Positions 37,287-45,761 of a stretch of 64,000 nucleotides of DNA are shown piece after piece. A program made the position numbers and the translations under genes. The notes beneath the pieces were generated by a model. The model was given only the letters and a program-made list of their open reading frames with translations. It had not been told where the DNA came from and made no database searches. Within the stretch, counting starts at the first letter, position 1. Every line of letters starts with the position of its first letter. The stretch is from an uncultured Pelagibacteraceae bacterium (GTDB lineage: Bacteria; Pseudomonadota; Alphaproteobacteria; Pelagibacterales; Pelagibacteraceae): positions 62,001 through 126,000 of the forward strand of contig CACKZV010000001.1 in the NCBI GenBank assembly GCA_902604795.1. The letters are read 5' to 3'.

Positions 37287-37910
37287 ATGTCGAAACTAAA
37301 AAGAAAAAAAATTTCATTTATAGCAAGGCTAAGAAACTATTTTATAACAGGAATTGTTGTTTTAGTCCCTATTGGAATTACATTATATCTAACAACATTT
37401 TTTATATCAATTTCATCAAAACTGATTCCACAAGGAATTAATCCGAATAGCTATTTACCGTTTGCAATACCAGGTTTAGAAATCTTGCTTTCGGTAATTT
37501 TTATTACTCTTGTAGGAGGTTTGTCACTTTCTTTTATTGGTAAAAAATTTTTACAGTTGTTTAATGACCTATTAAAAAAAATACCAATTTTAAGAACCAT
37601 ATATTCTGCCATCGGACAAATGACGGAAACATTTGCGCCTAAAAAGGGATCAAAAAAAAGTGTGGTTCTAATTCAGTATCCGAGAAAAGGCACATGGGCA
37701 GTTGGTTTCGCTACAAAAGAGAATAAAGGTGAAATTTCCAAAAAAACTAACACAGAATTAGTAAATGTTTTTGTTCCTACAACGCCAAATCCAACTAGCG
37801 GCTTTCTGTTAATGTTTCCTAAAACTGAGATTGTATATCTTGATATGACATTTGAAGAGGCATCGAAGTTCATTGTCTCAGCTGGTACATCTGATACAAA
37901 AACTAGATAG
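37287..37910 (+). CDS. DUF502-family inner-membrane protein
   Basis: A 207-residue protein with two N-terminal helices (about 16-36 and 58-84) and a C-terminal soluble domain. Family signatures are RNYFITGIVVLVPIGITLYL, LLKKIPILRTIYSAIGQM, and the later VNVFVPTTPNPTSGFLL. DUF502 proteins are widespread in proteobacteria and plants and have no settled biochemical role. It overlaps the convergent recG end by 8 bases. Confidence 0.88.
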   Translation: MSKLKRKKISFIARLRNYFITGIVVLVPIGITLYLTTFFISISSKLIPQGINPNSYLPFAIPGLEILLSVIFITLVGGLSLSFIGKKFLQLFNDLLKKIPILRTIYSAIGQMTETFAPKKGSKKSVVLIQYPRKGTWAVGFATKENKGEISKKTNTELVNVFVPTTPNPTSGFLLMFPKTEIVYLDMTFEEASKFIVSAGTSDTKTR

Positions 37911-39945
37911 TTTCATTAATTACTGCAACCTTGTCGTATAGTTTAATAAGCTTATTAAAGTTATTTATTTTAATATTACTTTTTTCAATTTTTTTTATTT
38001 CTTTTTCTGCAATATCGAAAAGATCTTCGTGTTGAATAGGATCTGCTAGATTATATTTTTTTAAACCACTTTGCTTAAATCCTAAAATATCGCCATATCC
38101 CCTAATTTTTAGGTCTTCCTCAGCAATTTTAAAACCATCATTAGTATTTTTGAGAATTGTTATTCTCTTACGAGCATTTTCACTCATTCCTGCTTTAAAC
38201 AAAAGTATACACGATGACTCTTTGTTACCTCTGCCTACACGTCCTCTCAATTGATGAAGTTGAGATAAACCATATTTATTTGCATTTTCAATGACAATTA
38301 CATTAGCATTTGGAAAATCGATGCCTACCTCTATTACTGTAGTAGAAACCAATATATCTATCTTTCTATCGTTAAACTTATTTAATACTTTATCTTTTTC
38401 TTCCTTACTCATCCCTCCATGAACAATATCAACTTTATTTTTAAAAATTTTACTTAAATATTTGTATTTTTCTGTAGCAGATTGATGGTCAATTTTTTTT
38501 GATTCTTTAATAAGTGGACAAACCCAAAATACTTGATTTTTTTTTGAAATTTCACTTTTAATAAAATTAATAACCTCATTAATTTTAGTCTCGTTTTTAC
38601 TGTATGTTTTAATTGGTTTTCTATTTTTTGGTTTAGATTTTATTAAAGAAATATCCATATCTCCATAAATAGTCATCATCATTGTCCTTGGAATAGGTGT
38701 TGCTGACATAACGAGTACGTCACAATCTTTACCTCCTTTATCGGATAGTTTTTTTCTTTGATTAACTCCAAATTTATGCTGTTCATCGATAATAATTAAA
38801 CCTAAATTAAAGTAATTAATTTTTTCTTGAAAAAGAGAATGTGTCCCGATTAATATATCAATCTTATTATTTAAAAGATCATTTAAAATATTTTTTCTTT
38901 TTTTATACTCAGTTTTTCCGGTTAGAATTTCAGGATTACAAATGGAATTAAAATTTTCTAATATAAATTTATAATGTTGAATGGCTAATATTTCAGTTGG
39001 AGCCATTATTGCAACTTGATAGCCAGCTTTTATAGCATTTAATGCAGCTATTACAGACACTATTGTTTTTCCAGATCCCACATCTCCTTGTAATAATCTA
39101 AACATTTTTTGTTTTGACTCCATATCTTTATTTATGTTTTCTAACGAAGTTATTTGATCAGTTGTAAGTTTAAATTTTAAATTACTAATTAGTTTATTTT
39201 GAAACTTAAAGTCTAAAATTTTATTTTTTTTTTTTATTTTTTTAATTTTATTTCTAATATCAGAAGAAAGTAAAAAATTTGCAAATATCTCATCAAAAAC
39301 AAGTCTTTTAAAATATTTGGTATTTCTAATTTTTGTAATTTCCTCCTTATGAATTTTGATGATACTTTCCTTCCATGATATATTATCAAATAAACTCGAT
39401 ACTTCTTTTGGTAACCATTCTTCTAATTCGGGTAAATTTTGGAAAACATTGTTTATTACTTGATTGTATTTATTTAATGTTAATCCATCAGATAGACTGT
39501 ATTTACTATCCACATTAATAATATTTGAATCATTAGTTTTTTTTGTTGTTGGATTTACAAATTGAAATTTATTTCTAAAGTTGTTTGCCTTTCCATGTAT
39601 AATTATTGCTTTATTTAAGGGTAATATTTTCTTTATATATCCCTCGTGACTATTAAAAAAAATACAGTCTAACTTTGCTCCATTTTTTTCACATATTACT
39701 TTGTTGGGTAAATTTCTAATTCGTGGAAAATTATATTTAATTGGTATTACTTTGATATTGTAATTTTTTCCTACTTGTAAATCGTCAATCTCTGTATCTT
39801 CAGCAGTTTCAATTCTTGATATAGGTAAATGCCATAATAGGTCAAAAATTGTAAAAATTTTTTTTTTGTTAAATGAACTTAATGTTTTTTTACCAACACC
39901 TTTAATTTTATTAATAGGTGACAATAAATATTCAAAATTACTCAT
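37903..39945 (-). CDS. recG: ATP-dependent DNA helicase RecG
   Basis: A 680-residue branch-migrating helicase that remodels stalled forks. The wedge/OB region is at about 1-230. The helicase core has Walker A GDVGSGKTIVS, the DExH-type box IIIDEQHKFGVNQR, SATPIPRTM and motif VI QLRGRVGRGNKESSC. I chose the Met at 39945 (MSNFEYLLSPI) since the longer frame adds a hydrophobic, atypical run and would overlap the divergent sdhE start. The Lys/Asn-rich make-up follows the base composition. Confidence 0.94.
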   Translation of the reverse strand: MSNFEYLLSPINKIKGVGKKTLSSFNKKKIFTIFDLLWHLPISRIETAEDTEIDDLQVGKNYNIKVIPIKYNFPRIRNLPNKVICEKNGAKLDCIFFNSHEGYIKKILPLNKAIIIHGKANNFRNKFQFVNPTTKKTNDSNIINVDSKYSLSDGLTLNKYNQVINNVFQNLPELEEWLPKEVSSLFDNISWKESIIKIHKEEITKIRNTKYFKRLVFDEIFANFLLSSDIRNKIKKIKKKNKILDFKFQNKLISNLKFKLTTDQITSLENINKDMESKQKMFRLLQGDVGSGKTIVSVIAALNAIKAGYQVAIMAPTEILAIQHYKFILENFNSICNPEILTGKTEYKKRKNILNDLLNNKIDILIGTHSLFQEKINYFNLGLIIIDEQHKFGVNQRKKLSDKGGKDCDVLVMSATPIPRTMMMTIYGDMDISLIKSKPKNRKPIKTYSKNETKINEVINFIKSEISKKNQVFWVCPLIKESKKIDHQSATEKYKYLSKIFKNKVDIVHGGMSKEEKDKVLNKFNDRKIDILVSTTVIEVGIDFPNANVIVIENANKYGLSQLHQLRGRVGRGNKESSCILLFKAGMSENARKRITILKNTNDGFKIAEEDLKIRGYGDILGFKQSGLKKYNLADPIQHEDLFDIAEKEIKKIEKSNIKINNFNKLIKLYDKVAVINETI

Positions 39946-39971
39946 TAAATATATATATATGTTTATAAACA

Positions 39972-40217
39972 ATGAATTCAAACAAACAAAATTTAATTAA
40001 TAAGATTATTTATAGATCTCAATATCGAGGCACAAAAGAAATGGATATATTTGTCAGTGGTTTTGTTAAATCTATTATAGATTCATTATCATTTGATGAT
40101 TTAGTGGATCTAGATAAATTAGTTAATATGAATGATGAAGACATTATTAAAATTTCAAAGAGAGAAATGATGTTTATAAATAATAAAATTTTAAAACTAT
40201 TGATCGACTTTAAATGA
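39972..40217 (+). CDS. sdhE: Succinate dehydrogenase FAD assembly factor SdhE
   Basis: An 81-residue helical protein with the SdhE motif RGTKEMD (family pattern RGxxE) at about residues 19-25, preceded by IIYRSQY. It helps attach FAD to SdhA. Length matches the family, and divergence from recG is the normal alphaproteobacterial arrangement. The stop lies one base before the convergent tRNA-Ser gene. Confidence 0.88.
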   Translation: MNSNKQNLINKIIYRSQYRGTKEMDIFVSGFVKSIIDSLSFDDLVDLDKLVNMNDEDIIKISKREMMFINNKILKLLIDFK

Positions 40218-40218
40218 G

Positions 40219-40308
40219 TGGCGGAGAGACTGGGATTCGAACCCAGGAAAGAGTTGCCCCTTTGTCGGTTTTCAAGACCGATGCTTTCAACCGCTCAGCC
40301 ATCTCTCC
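40219..40308 (-). tRNA. tRNA-Ser(UGA)
   Basis: A 90-base class II tRNA on the minus strand, with CCA encoded at 40221-40219. The acceptor stem begins GGAGAGA and closes with TCTCTCC. The anticodon loop CTTGAAA gives TGA at 40274-40272, between TCGGT and ACCGA. A long variable arm and the T arm CTGGG-TTCGAAT-CCCAG are present. Confidence 0.97.
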
Positions 40309-40353
40309 GTGTGCAAGGTTTTATTATTATTAATATATATTTCAACAATAAAA

Positions 40354-40372
40354 TGACTTAAGTATTAAGTCA
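40354..40372. repeat. Perfect 8-3-8 inverted repeat upstream of rarD
   Basis: TGACTTAA-GTA-TTAAGTCA lies 21 bases before the rarD ATG and 46 bases from the tRNA-Ser 5' end. It has no T run, so it is unlikely to be a terminator. It could be an operator for rarD; a chance origin cannot be excluded in such AT-rich DNA. Confidence 0.35.
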
Positions 40373-40392
40373 AAATATTCAGATAATTAAAA

Positions 40393-41274
40393 ATGAACAA
40401 TAGAAATTTTAATAAAGGAGTTTTACTTACATCCTTTGGTTCTTTTTGGTGGGGTTTTTTTGGTGTTATATACTTCAAATATATTTCTTTTGCAGGTCAT
40501 ATTGAAGTATTAATCCATAGAAGTGTTTGGACAACCTTTGTATTAATAGTTACTACTATTTTATTTTCTAAATGGAGCATTTTAAAAAAAATTTTTAATG
40601 ATAAAAAAAAATTATTTATTCTATTTATTTCTGGTTTTTTAATTTTTATAAATTGGGGTGTCTGGATTTATGCTGTTAGTGTAGATAAAATAATTGATGC
40701 AAGCTTTGGGTATTTTATCATGCCTATCATAAGTGTTTTTCTAGGTAATTTTTTTTTTAAAGAACCTATTACAAAAAAAGGAAAAATTTCGATTTTTTTA
40801 GTTATCATTTCTGTTAGTTATTTATTGATAATAGATTTTAATTCAATTCCATGGGTAGGTTTAATTGTAGCCTTAAGTTGGAGTTTTTATAATCTATTTA
40901 GAAAAAAAATTAATGTAGAAACTGATATTGGACTCCTTATAGAGAGTTTGTATATACTTCCTTTTGTATTAATTGCATTTTATTTTATAAGTATAAATAA
41001 TTATAATGATTTCAGTTTATCAAATCCCTCTTTGATGCCATTATTAATGTTGGCAGGACCAATGACGGTGATTCCTCTTTTTTTGTATGTAAGAGGTGTT
41101 GAATTAGCAGGACTAGGACCCGCCGGAATGATTTTTTATATTACTCCTACTTTGCAATTTATTCTTGGCTTTTTTATTTATAATGAGAAATTTAATATAA
41201 ATCAGTTAGTTAGTTTTATTTTAATATGGATTGCTGTATTTATATATTTGAAAGATATTTATGAAAAAAATTAA
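40393..41274 (+). CDS. rarD: RarD-type EamA-family permease
   Basis: A 293-residue ten-helix DMT transporter. It differs from the permease at 110-949 and matches the RarD branch: GSFWWGFFGVIYFKYI at the start, HRSVWTT, FINWGVWIYAV, INPLF-like region replaced by FGYFIMPIISVFLGN, and GPMTVIPLFLYVRGVELAGLG. RarD is linked in name to chloramphenicol sensitivity, but physiological substrates are unknown. It overlaps the next gene by 14 bases. Confidence 0.85.
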   Translation: MNNRNFNKGVLLTSFGSFWWGFFGVIYFKYISFAGHIEVLIHRSVWTTFVLIVTTILFSKWSILKKIFNDKKKLFILFISGFLIFINWGVWIYAVSVDKIIDASFGYFIMPIISVFLGNFFFKEPITKKGKISIFLVIISVSYLLIIDFNSIPWVGLIVALSWSFYNLFRKKINVETDIGLLIESLYILPFVLIAFYFISINNYNDFSLSNPSLMPLLMLAGPMTVIPLFLYVRGVELAGLGPAGMIFYITPTLQFILGFFIYNEKFNINQLVSFILIWIAVFIYLKDIYEKN

Positions 41275-42259
41275 AATTTATGTTTTTTTTCTTATTATTT
41301 TAATAAACTTTGAAGTCTATGCAAACGATTCTGAATTTAATGAGTGGAAGAAAAATTTTAGATTAATTGCATTAGAAAAAGGCGTGAGTTTAAAAATAAT
41401 CGAAAGTACTGTTGATAAATCTATTTTTTTAAAGAATGTTATAAAATATGATAGATATCAACCAGAATTCTATGAAGATACCAAAACATATATTTCTAAA
41501 AGAGCTAATAATAATAAAGTAAATTCTGGTTTAAAAATTTACAAAATTAATAAAACAAAAATTGATAAAATCACTAAAGAATTTTCTGTTGATAAGGATT
41601 TACTTTTATCACTTATGGGTATCGAAACAAACTTTGGCAATTATTTAGGTAAAATGGATATAGTCTCATCATTAGCAACTTTAAGTTATGACAAAAGAAG
41701 AAGTGAATTCTTTACATCAGAACTACTTACACTTTTAATTTTATTCGACAAAGGAATTATAAATCCAAACAATTATTTAGGGTCATGGGCAGGAGCTTTT
41801 GGTAATTTTCAATTTATGCCTTCCACAATTAAAAATTATGCAATTGATTACAATGAAGATGAAATTATAAATTTGAAAAATATTGAAGATTCATTTGCTT
41901 CTGCTGCTAATTATTTAAATAAGATAGGGTGGGATAATAAAACACCATGTTTTTACAAAGTTGAACTTGTAAACGAAACACCACATAAATATCTAAATAC
42001 ATCAGCAAAACAAATAAAACATAAAAACAAAATATCTTATTTAAAGAAATACATTAAAAATAGTGAAAAACTTAATGACCTTGATAATTTGAAAGCTGCA
42101 ATTGTGACCCCTGATTATGATATTATACCTGACGCACAAAAATTAACTCCGGCTTATTTAGTTTTTGATAATTATGAGTTAATTTTAAAATGGAACAGAT
42201 CTTTAAGATTTGCATTAGCTGTATGCACACTAAAAAACAAATTCAAAAATGCAATTTAA
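41261..42259 (+). CDS. Lytic murein transglycosylase (MltB-like)
   Basis: A 332-residue exported enzyme of the MltB/GH103 (SLT_2) family. A signal peptide (about 1-21, ending VYA) is followed by FNEWKKNFRLIALEKGVS. The catalytic Glu lies in LLSLMGIETNFGNYLG, and SWAGAFGNFQFMPSTIKNYA matches the GH103 substrate-binding region. The usual C-terminal peptidoglycan-binding domain is missing. It cleaves wall glycan with anhydro-MurNAc ends that NagZ (19810-20763) can later recycle. It overlaps the next gene by 11 bases. Confidence 0.92.
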   Translation: MKKIKIYVFFLIILINFEVYANDSEFNEWKKNFRLIALEKGVSLKIIESTVDKSIFLKNVIKYDRYQPEFYEDTKTYISKRANNNKVNSGLKIYKINKTKIDKITKEFSVDKDLLLSLMGIETNFGNYLGKMDIVSSLATLSYDKRRSEFFTSELLTLLILFDKGIINPNNYLGSWAGAFGNFQFMPSTIKNYAIDYNEDEIINLKNIEDSFASAANYLNKIGWDNKTPCFYKVELVNETPHKYLNTSAKQIKHKNKISYLKKYIKNSEKLNDLDNLKAAIVTPDYDIIPDAQKLTPAYLVFDNYELILKWNRSLRFALAVCTLKNKFKNAI

Positions 42260-43076
42260 ATATATTTTATATCTATTATTTTTAACTTTATTTGCCTGTG
42301 AGCATCATTCAAAAAATATAAATATTAAAAATAAACCTGAAGATATAAAAGGTGTTGTTCAAAAAGATAAAATTAAAGTATCATCAGACAAAAATGAAAA
42401 AAGGGAAATAATTAATATTGTTTATTCTAATAAAGGTTTCGCATTAATATATGATGAGGATATAGAAAACTCTTTGGAAAATAATTTAGATAATACATCA
42501 CTAAACATATTAAGTCCTAACCTACCTACTGGTACACCTGTTAGAATAACAAATATAATTAATGGCAAATCTTTAATGACTATTGTTAAAAATAAAGCTG
42601 TTTTGCCTGCTTTTTATAATTCAGTAATATCAAAGAGGATTGTTAGTGAATTATCAATAAATCCTAATGAACCTTATGTGTATATTGAAACTATCAATTC
42701 TAACAATTTATATGTTGCAAATGATGTAAAAACATTTGATGAAGAAAAGGAAGTTGCTAATAAAGCTCCGGTTGATGATATTATGGTTCAGAGTATAAGT
42801 TTAGAGACTGAAATTAAAGAGTCTAAGACTAATAATTTAGTAACAAATTTTAATTATATAATTAAATTTGCAGATTTTTATTTTGAGGATTCTGCCATTA
42901 TGTTAAAAAATAGGTTATTTGAAGAGCATAATATTAAGAATATTCTTATCAAAAAGTTGTCACAAAATAATTTTAGAGTTTACAAAGGTCCTTATAAAGA
43001 TTTTGAAAAATTAAAGAAAGGATTTCTTAATATCGAAAATATTGATTTCGATAGTATTGAAATAATTAAACTATGA
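42249..43076 (+). CDS. Degenerate RlpA-like lipoprotein with C-terminal SPOR domain
   Basis: A 275-residue lipoprotein: leader 1-16 with lipobox LFAC (Cys17). The middle has PNLPTGTPVRITNIINGKSLMT, like the second half of a double-psi beta barrel. The C-terminal 70 residues (YIIKFADFYFEDSAIMLKNR onward, with RVYKGPYKDFEKLKKG) read as a SPOR domain that binds denuded septal glycan. The catalytic RlpA part (SWYGPGFHG-type motif) is not seen. It lies between two wall enzymes and overlaps dacC by 4 bases, so a septal wall role is likely. Confidence 0.75.
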   Translation: MQFKYILYLLFLTLFACEHHSKNINIKNKPEDIKGVVQKDKIKVSSDKNEKREIINIVYSNKGFALIYDEDIENSLENNLDNTSLNILSPNLPTGTPVRITNIINGKSLMTIVKNKAVLPAFYNSVISKRIVSELSINPNEPYVYIETINSNNLYVANDVKTFDEEKEVANKAPVDDIMVQSISLETEIKESKTNNLVTNFNYIIKFADFYFEDSAIMLKNRLFEEHNIKNILIKKLSQNNFRVYKGPYKDFEKLKKGFLNIENIDFDSIEIIKL

Positions 43077-44227
43077 AAATAAAAAATTTATCATTAATTT
43101 TTATATTTTTATTTTTTTTTATAAAACCAGTTTTTGCTAATTTCGACGTAAATGCGAGAACTGCTATTGTACAAGATTATTTATCTGAAAAAATATTGTA
43201 TGAAAAGGATGCTGACCGACAAATTTTTCCTGCGTCTATGACAAAAATTATGACTTCAATCATAGCTTTTGATTTACTTAAAAGCGGTGAATTATCTTTA
43301 GATGATAAGTTTTTAGTATCTGAGAATGCGTGGAGATTATCACAAGCAGGATATTCTTCTATGTTTATTATGGTTGGAGATGAAATATCTGTAGAAAATT
43401 TATTAAGAGGTATTATTGTTTCATCAGGCAATGATGCTTGTATTGCTCTTGCCGAGGGCATTGCTGGTACAGAGGCAGAGTTTGCTATTATGATGACTGA
43501 AAAAGCAAAAGAAATAGGTATGGAAAATACCAACTTTTCAAATTCATCAGGTATAAATGCCCCAGACAATTTATCAACAGTCAGAGACATATTAATCATG
43601 TCTAATTACTTGATAAAAAATTACCCAAATTATTATGAATATTACAAAGAAACTGAATTTACTTGGGATAGAACAGGCGGAGACCCGATTAAGCAAGGCA
43701 ATAGAAACCCTTTGCTTTATAAAAATATAGGAGTGGATGGAATAAAGACAGGATATCTTGCATATGAAAAATATTCACTTGCATCAACAATAAAAAGAAA
43801 TGATAGAAGAATAATTGCAGTTGGAAGTGGTTTTGTTTCAAAAAATGCAAGATCAAAACAGTCACTTAAACTACTAACATACGGTTTAACAAATTTTGAC
43901 ACAATAAAAATTGCAAAGAAAGATGAAATATTTGATGAATTAGATGTTTGGCAAGGAACACAAAAAACAATTAAATCCTATATAAATGAGGATGTTTATA
44001 AAACAATTCCAAAAGCCAAAAAAAAATATCTAAAAGTATCAGTCAATTATCAAGGGCCATTAAAAGCTCCGATATTAAAAAATGATATAATAGGTAAAGT
44101 TAAAATATCATATAAAGATGAACAAATAGGAGAATACGATTTATTAGCATTTGAAGGTGTAAAAAGACAAAATATTTTCTCAAGGTTTATTTCATCAATA
44201 AATTTCCTTATCTGGGGTGATGTCTAA
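43073..44227 (+). CDS. dacC: D-alanyl-D-alanine carboxypeptidase (PBP5/6 type)
   Basis: A 384-residue penicillin-binding protein. Signal peptide about 1-22 (ending VFA). The three active-site motifs are present: SxxK in FPASMTKIM, SGN in VSSGNDACIALAEG, and KTG in VDGIKTGYLAYEKY. The C-terminal domain (about 270-370) and a final amphipathic end fit PBP5 anchoring. It trims the terminal D-Ala from wall peptides. It is the last of three coupled wall genes; tmk overlaps its end. The dacC symbol reflects common naming and could equally be dacA. Confidence 0.93.
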   Translation: MKIKNLSLIFIFLFFFIKPVFANFDVNARTAIVQDYLSEKILYEKDADRQIFPASMTKIMTSIIAFDLLKSGELSLDDKFLVSENAWRLSQAGYSSMFIMVGDEISVENLLRGIIVSSGNDACIALAEGIAGTEAEFAIMMTEKAKEIGMENTNFSNSSGINAPDNLSTVRDILIMSNYLIKNYPNYYEYYKETEFTWDRTGGDPIKQGNRNPLLYKNIGVDGIKTGYLAYEKYSLASTIKRNDRRIIAVGSGFVSKNARSKQSLKLLTYGLTNFDTIKIAKKDEIFDELDVWQGTQKTIKSYINEDVYKTIPKAKKKYLKVSVNYQGPLKAPILKNDIIGKVKISYKDEQIGEYDLLAFEGVKRQNIFSRFISSINFLIWGDV

Positions 44228-44840
44228 ATATCCTGTTATAGTTTTTGAAGGTATAGAGGCTTCTGGTAAATCCTCTAGTTTAAAAAAAATAATTAAATAT
44301 TTAAAAATGAACAAAATTAAATATGTATCCTTTAGAGAACCGGGTGGTACAAATCTATCTGAGAAATTGAGATCTTTAATGCTAAATAAAAAATCATCAT
44401 TAAGCAATAAAACAGATTTATTTTTACTAATGGCATCTAGATCAGAAAATATTGATAAAATTATAAAAAAAAATTATAAAAAAAAGGTTATATTAATTGA
44501 CAGATTTGTAGACTCAACATTGGCTTATCAACATTATGGAATGAAATTTGACAAAGATTTGATTTTAAAAATGAATAATTTTTTATTAGGCAATTTAAGA
44601 CCAAACTTTACTTTCTTAAGCGTTGTTAATAAAAAAAATATGCTGAATAGACTAAAGTTGAGAAAAAATAAAAATAAATACGATAATTTTGATTATAATT
44701 TTTATAATAAAGTTCAAAGGGGTTTTTTAAAAATTGCTAATAAAAATAAATCTAAATATCTAATTTTAGATACAAATAAAGATAGTATAAAAATAATTGA
44801 AAATAAATTAATCGATAAAATTAAGAAAATTTTAAAGTAA
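44220..44840 (+). CDS. tmk: Thymidylate kinase
   Basis: A 206-residue kinase that makes dTDP from dTMP. The P-loop is FEGIEASGKSS, followed by FREPGGTNLSEKLRSL, and IDRFVDSTLAYQHYG carries the DR motif. I use the ATG at 44220 and not the GTG three bases earlier. It overlaps dacC by 8 bases and is followed directly by holB, the normal tmk-holB-metG-tatD-MBL string. Confidence 0.95.
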   Translation: MSKYPVIVFEGIEASGKSSSLKKIIKYLKMNKIKYVSFREPGGTNLSEKLRSLMLNKKSSLSNKTDLFLLMASRSENIDKIIKKNYKKKVILIDRFVDSTLAYQHYGMKFDKDLILKMNNFLLGNLRPNFTFLSVVNKKNMLNRLKLRKNKNKYDNFDYNFYNKVQRGFLKIANKNKSKYLILDTNKDSIKIIENKLIDKIKKILK

Positions 44841-45761
44841 ATGAGTGAGATAAGTAAAATGATTGGTCATAAGTCTCTTTTTAATGACTTTATCTATCTT
44901 GATCAGATACAAAAATTTCCCAATAAAATTTTATTAAATGGTTCAAAAGGAATAGGAAAAAAACTATTTGTAAATCACTTTTTAAATTATTTTTATTTAA
45001 AAGATAATAAAGAATCTTATAATTTAAAAAATTATGAATATAATTTGAGTAATAATATATCTAAACTTATAACTTCTAACTCACATCCCAATGTTCTCAG
45101 GATTTATAAAAAAAATGATAAAAAAATAATTGATATAGATCAAATTAGAGATATGATTCAATTTACTAATCAAACTTCATTCAATAATGATAGAAGGTTT
45201 ATAATTATTGAAAATGTTAATCTATTAGGAATTAATTCTGCTAATGCTTTATTAAAATCAATTGAAGAACCTAATAACAAAATATACTTTATTTTAATCA
45301 ATAATTCAGAATTTAAAACTTTGGAAACTCTTAAATCAAGATGTCTAGAATTTAAATTAAATTTATTAAATTCAGAAGTAATAGAGATTGTGAATTACCA
45401 CTTTAATAATGATATATATAAAGATATTAATTTAGATTTTGTAAACAATTATAACTCTCCATCTTTTTTAATATCATTAGTAAACTTTTTAGAAAGTAAT
45501 GATTTATCAATTAAAGATAACTCTATAGAGGATTTATTGTCTTATATAATCAAAAATAAATCATACACATCAAATGATTTTATAAAGGAATATTTAAATT
45601 TATTTATTGAACTTTTTTTCTATAAAAATATAAACATATCTAAGAAAATTTCATTCAAAATAAAAAAATATTTTTACCTAAAGCTTTCTTTTGTTAAAAA
45701 ATATAACTTAGATTTTGAGTCTTTTTTTCTAGAATTTAATGATAAATTATTAAGTGAATAA
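44841..45761 (+). CDS. holB: DNA polymerase III delta-prime subunit
   Basis: A 306-residue clamp-loader subunit. The P-loop region is NGSKGIGKKLFVNHF, and the sensor area holds FIIIENVNLLGINSANALLKSIEEPN, a clear delta-prime pattern, then LETLKSRCLEFKL. No Cys zinc module is seen. It begins directly after the tmk stop and its stop is overlapped by metG. Confidence 0.92.
   Translation: MSEISKMIGHKSLFNDFIYLDQIQKFPNKILLNGSKGIGKKLFVNHFLNYFYLKDNKESYNLKNYEYNLSNNISKLITSNSHPNVLRIYKKNDKKIIDIDQIRDMIQFTNQTSFNNDRRFIIIENVNLLGINSANALLKSIEEPNNKIYFILINNSEFKTLETLKSRCLEFKLNLLNSEVIEIVNYHFNNDIYKDINLDFVNNYNSPSFLISLVNFLESNDLSIKDNSIEDLLSYIIKNKSYTSNDFIKEYLNLFIELFFYKNINISKKISFKIKKYFYLKLSFVKKYNLDFESFFLEFNDKLLSE

Noticed and set aside
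43177..43599. 140-codon open frame antisense to the D,D-carboxypeptidase gene
   Set aside because: The sense strand carries the intact PBP motifs; the antisense frame is a by-product of low stop-codon density on that strand.
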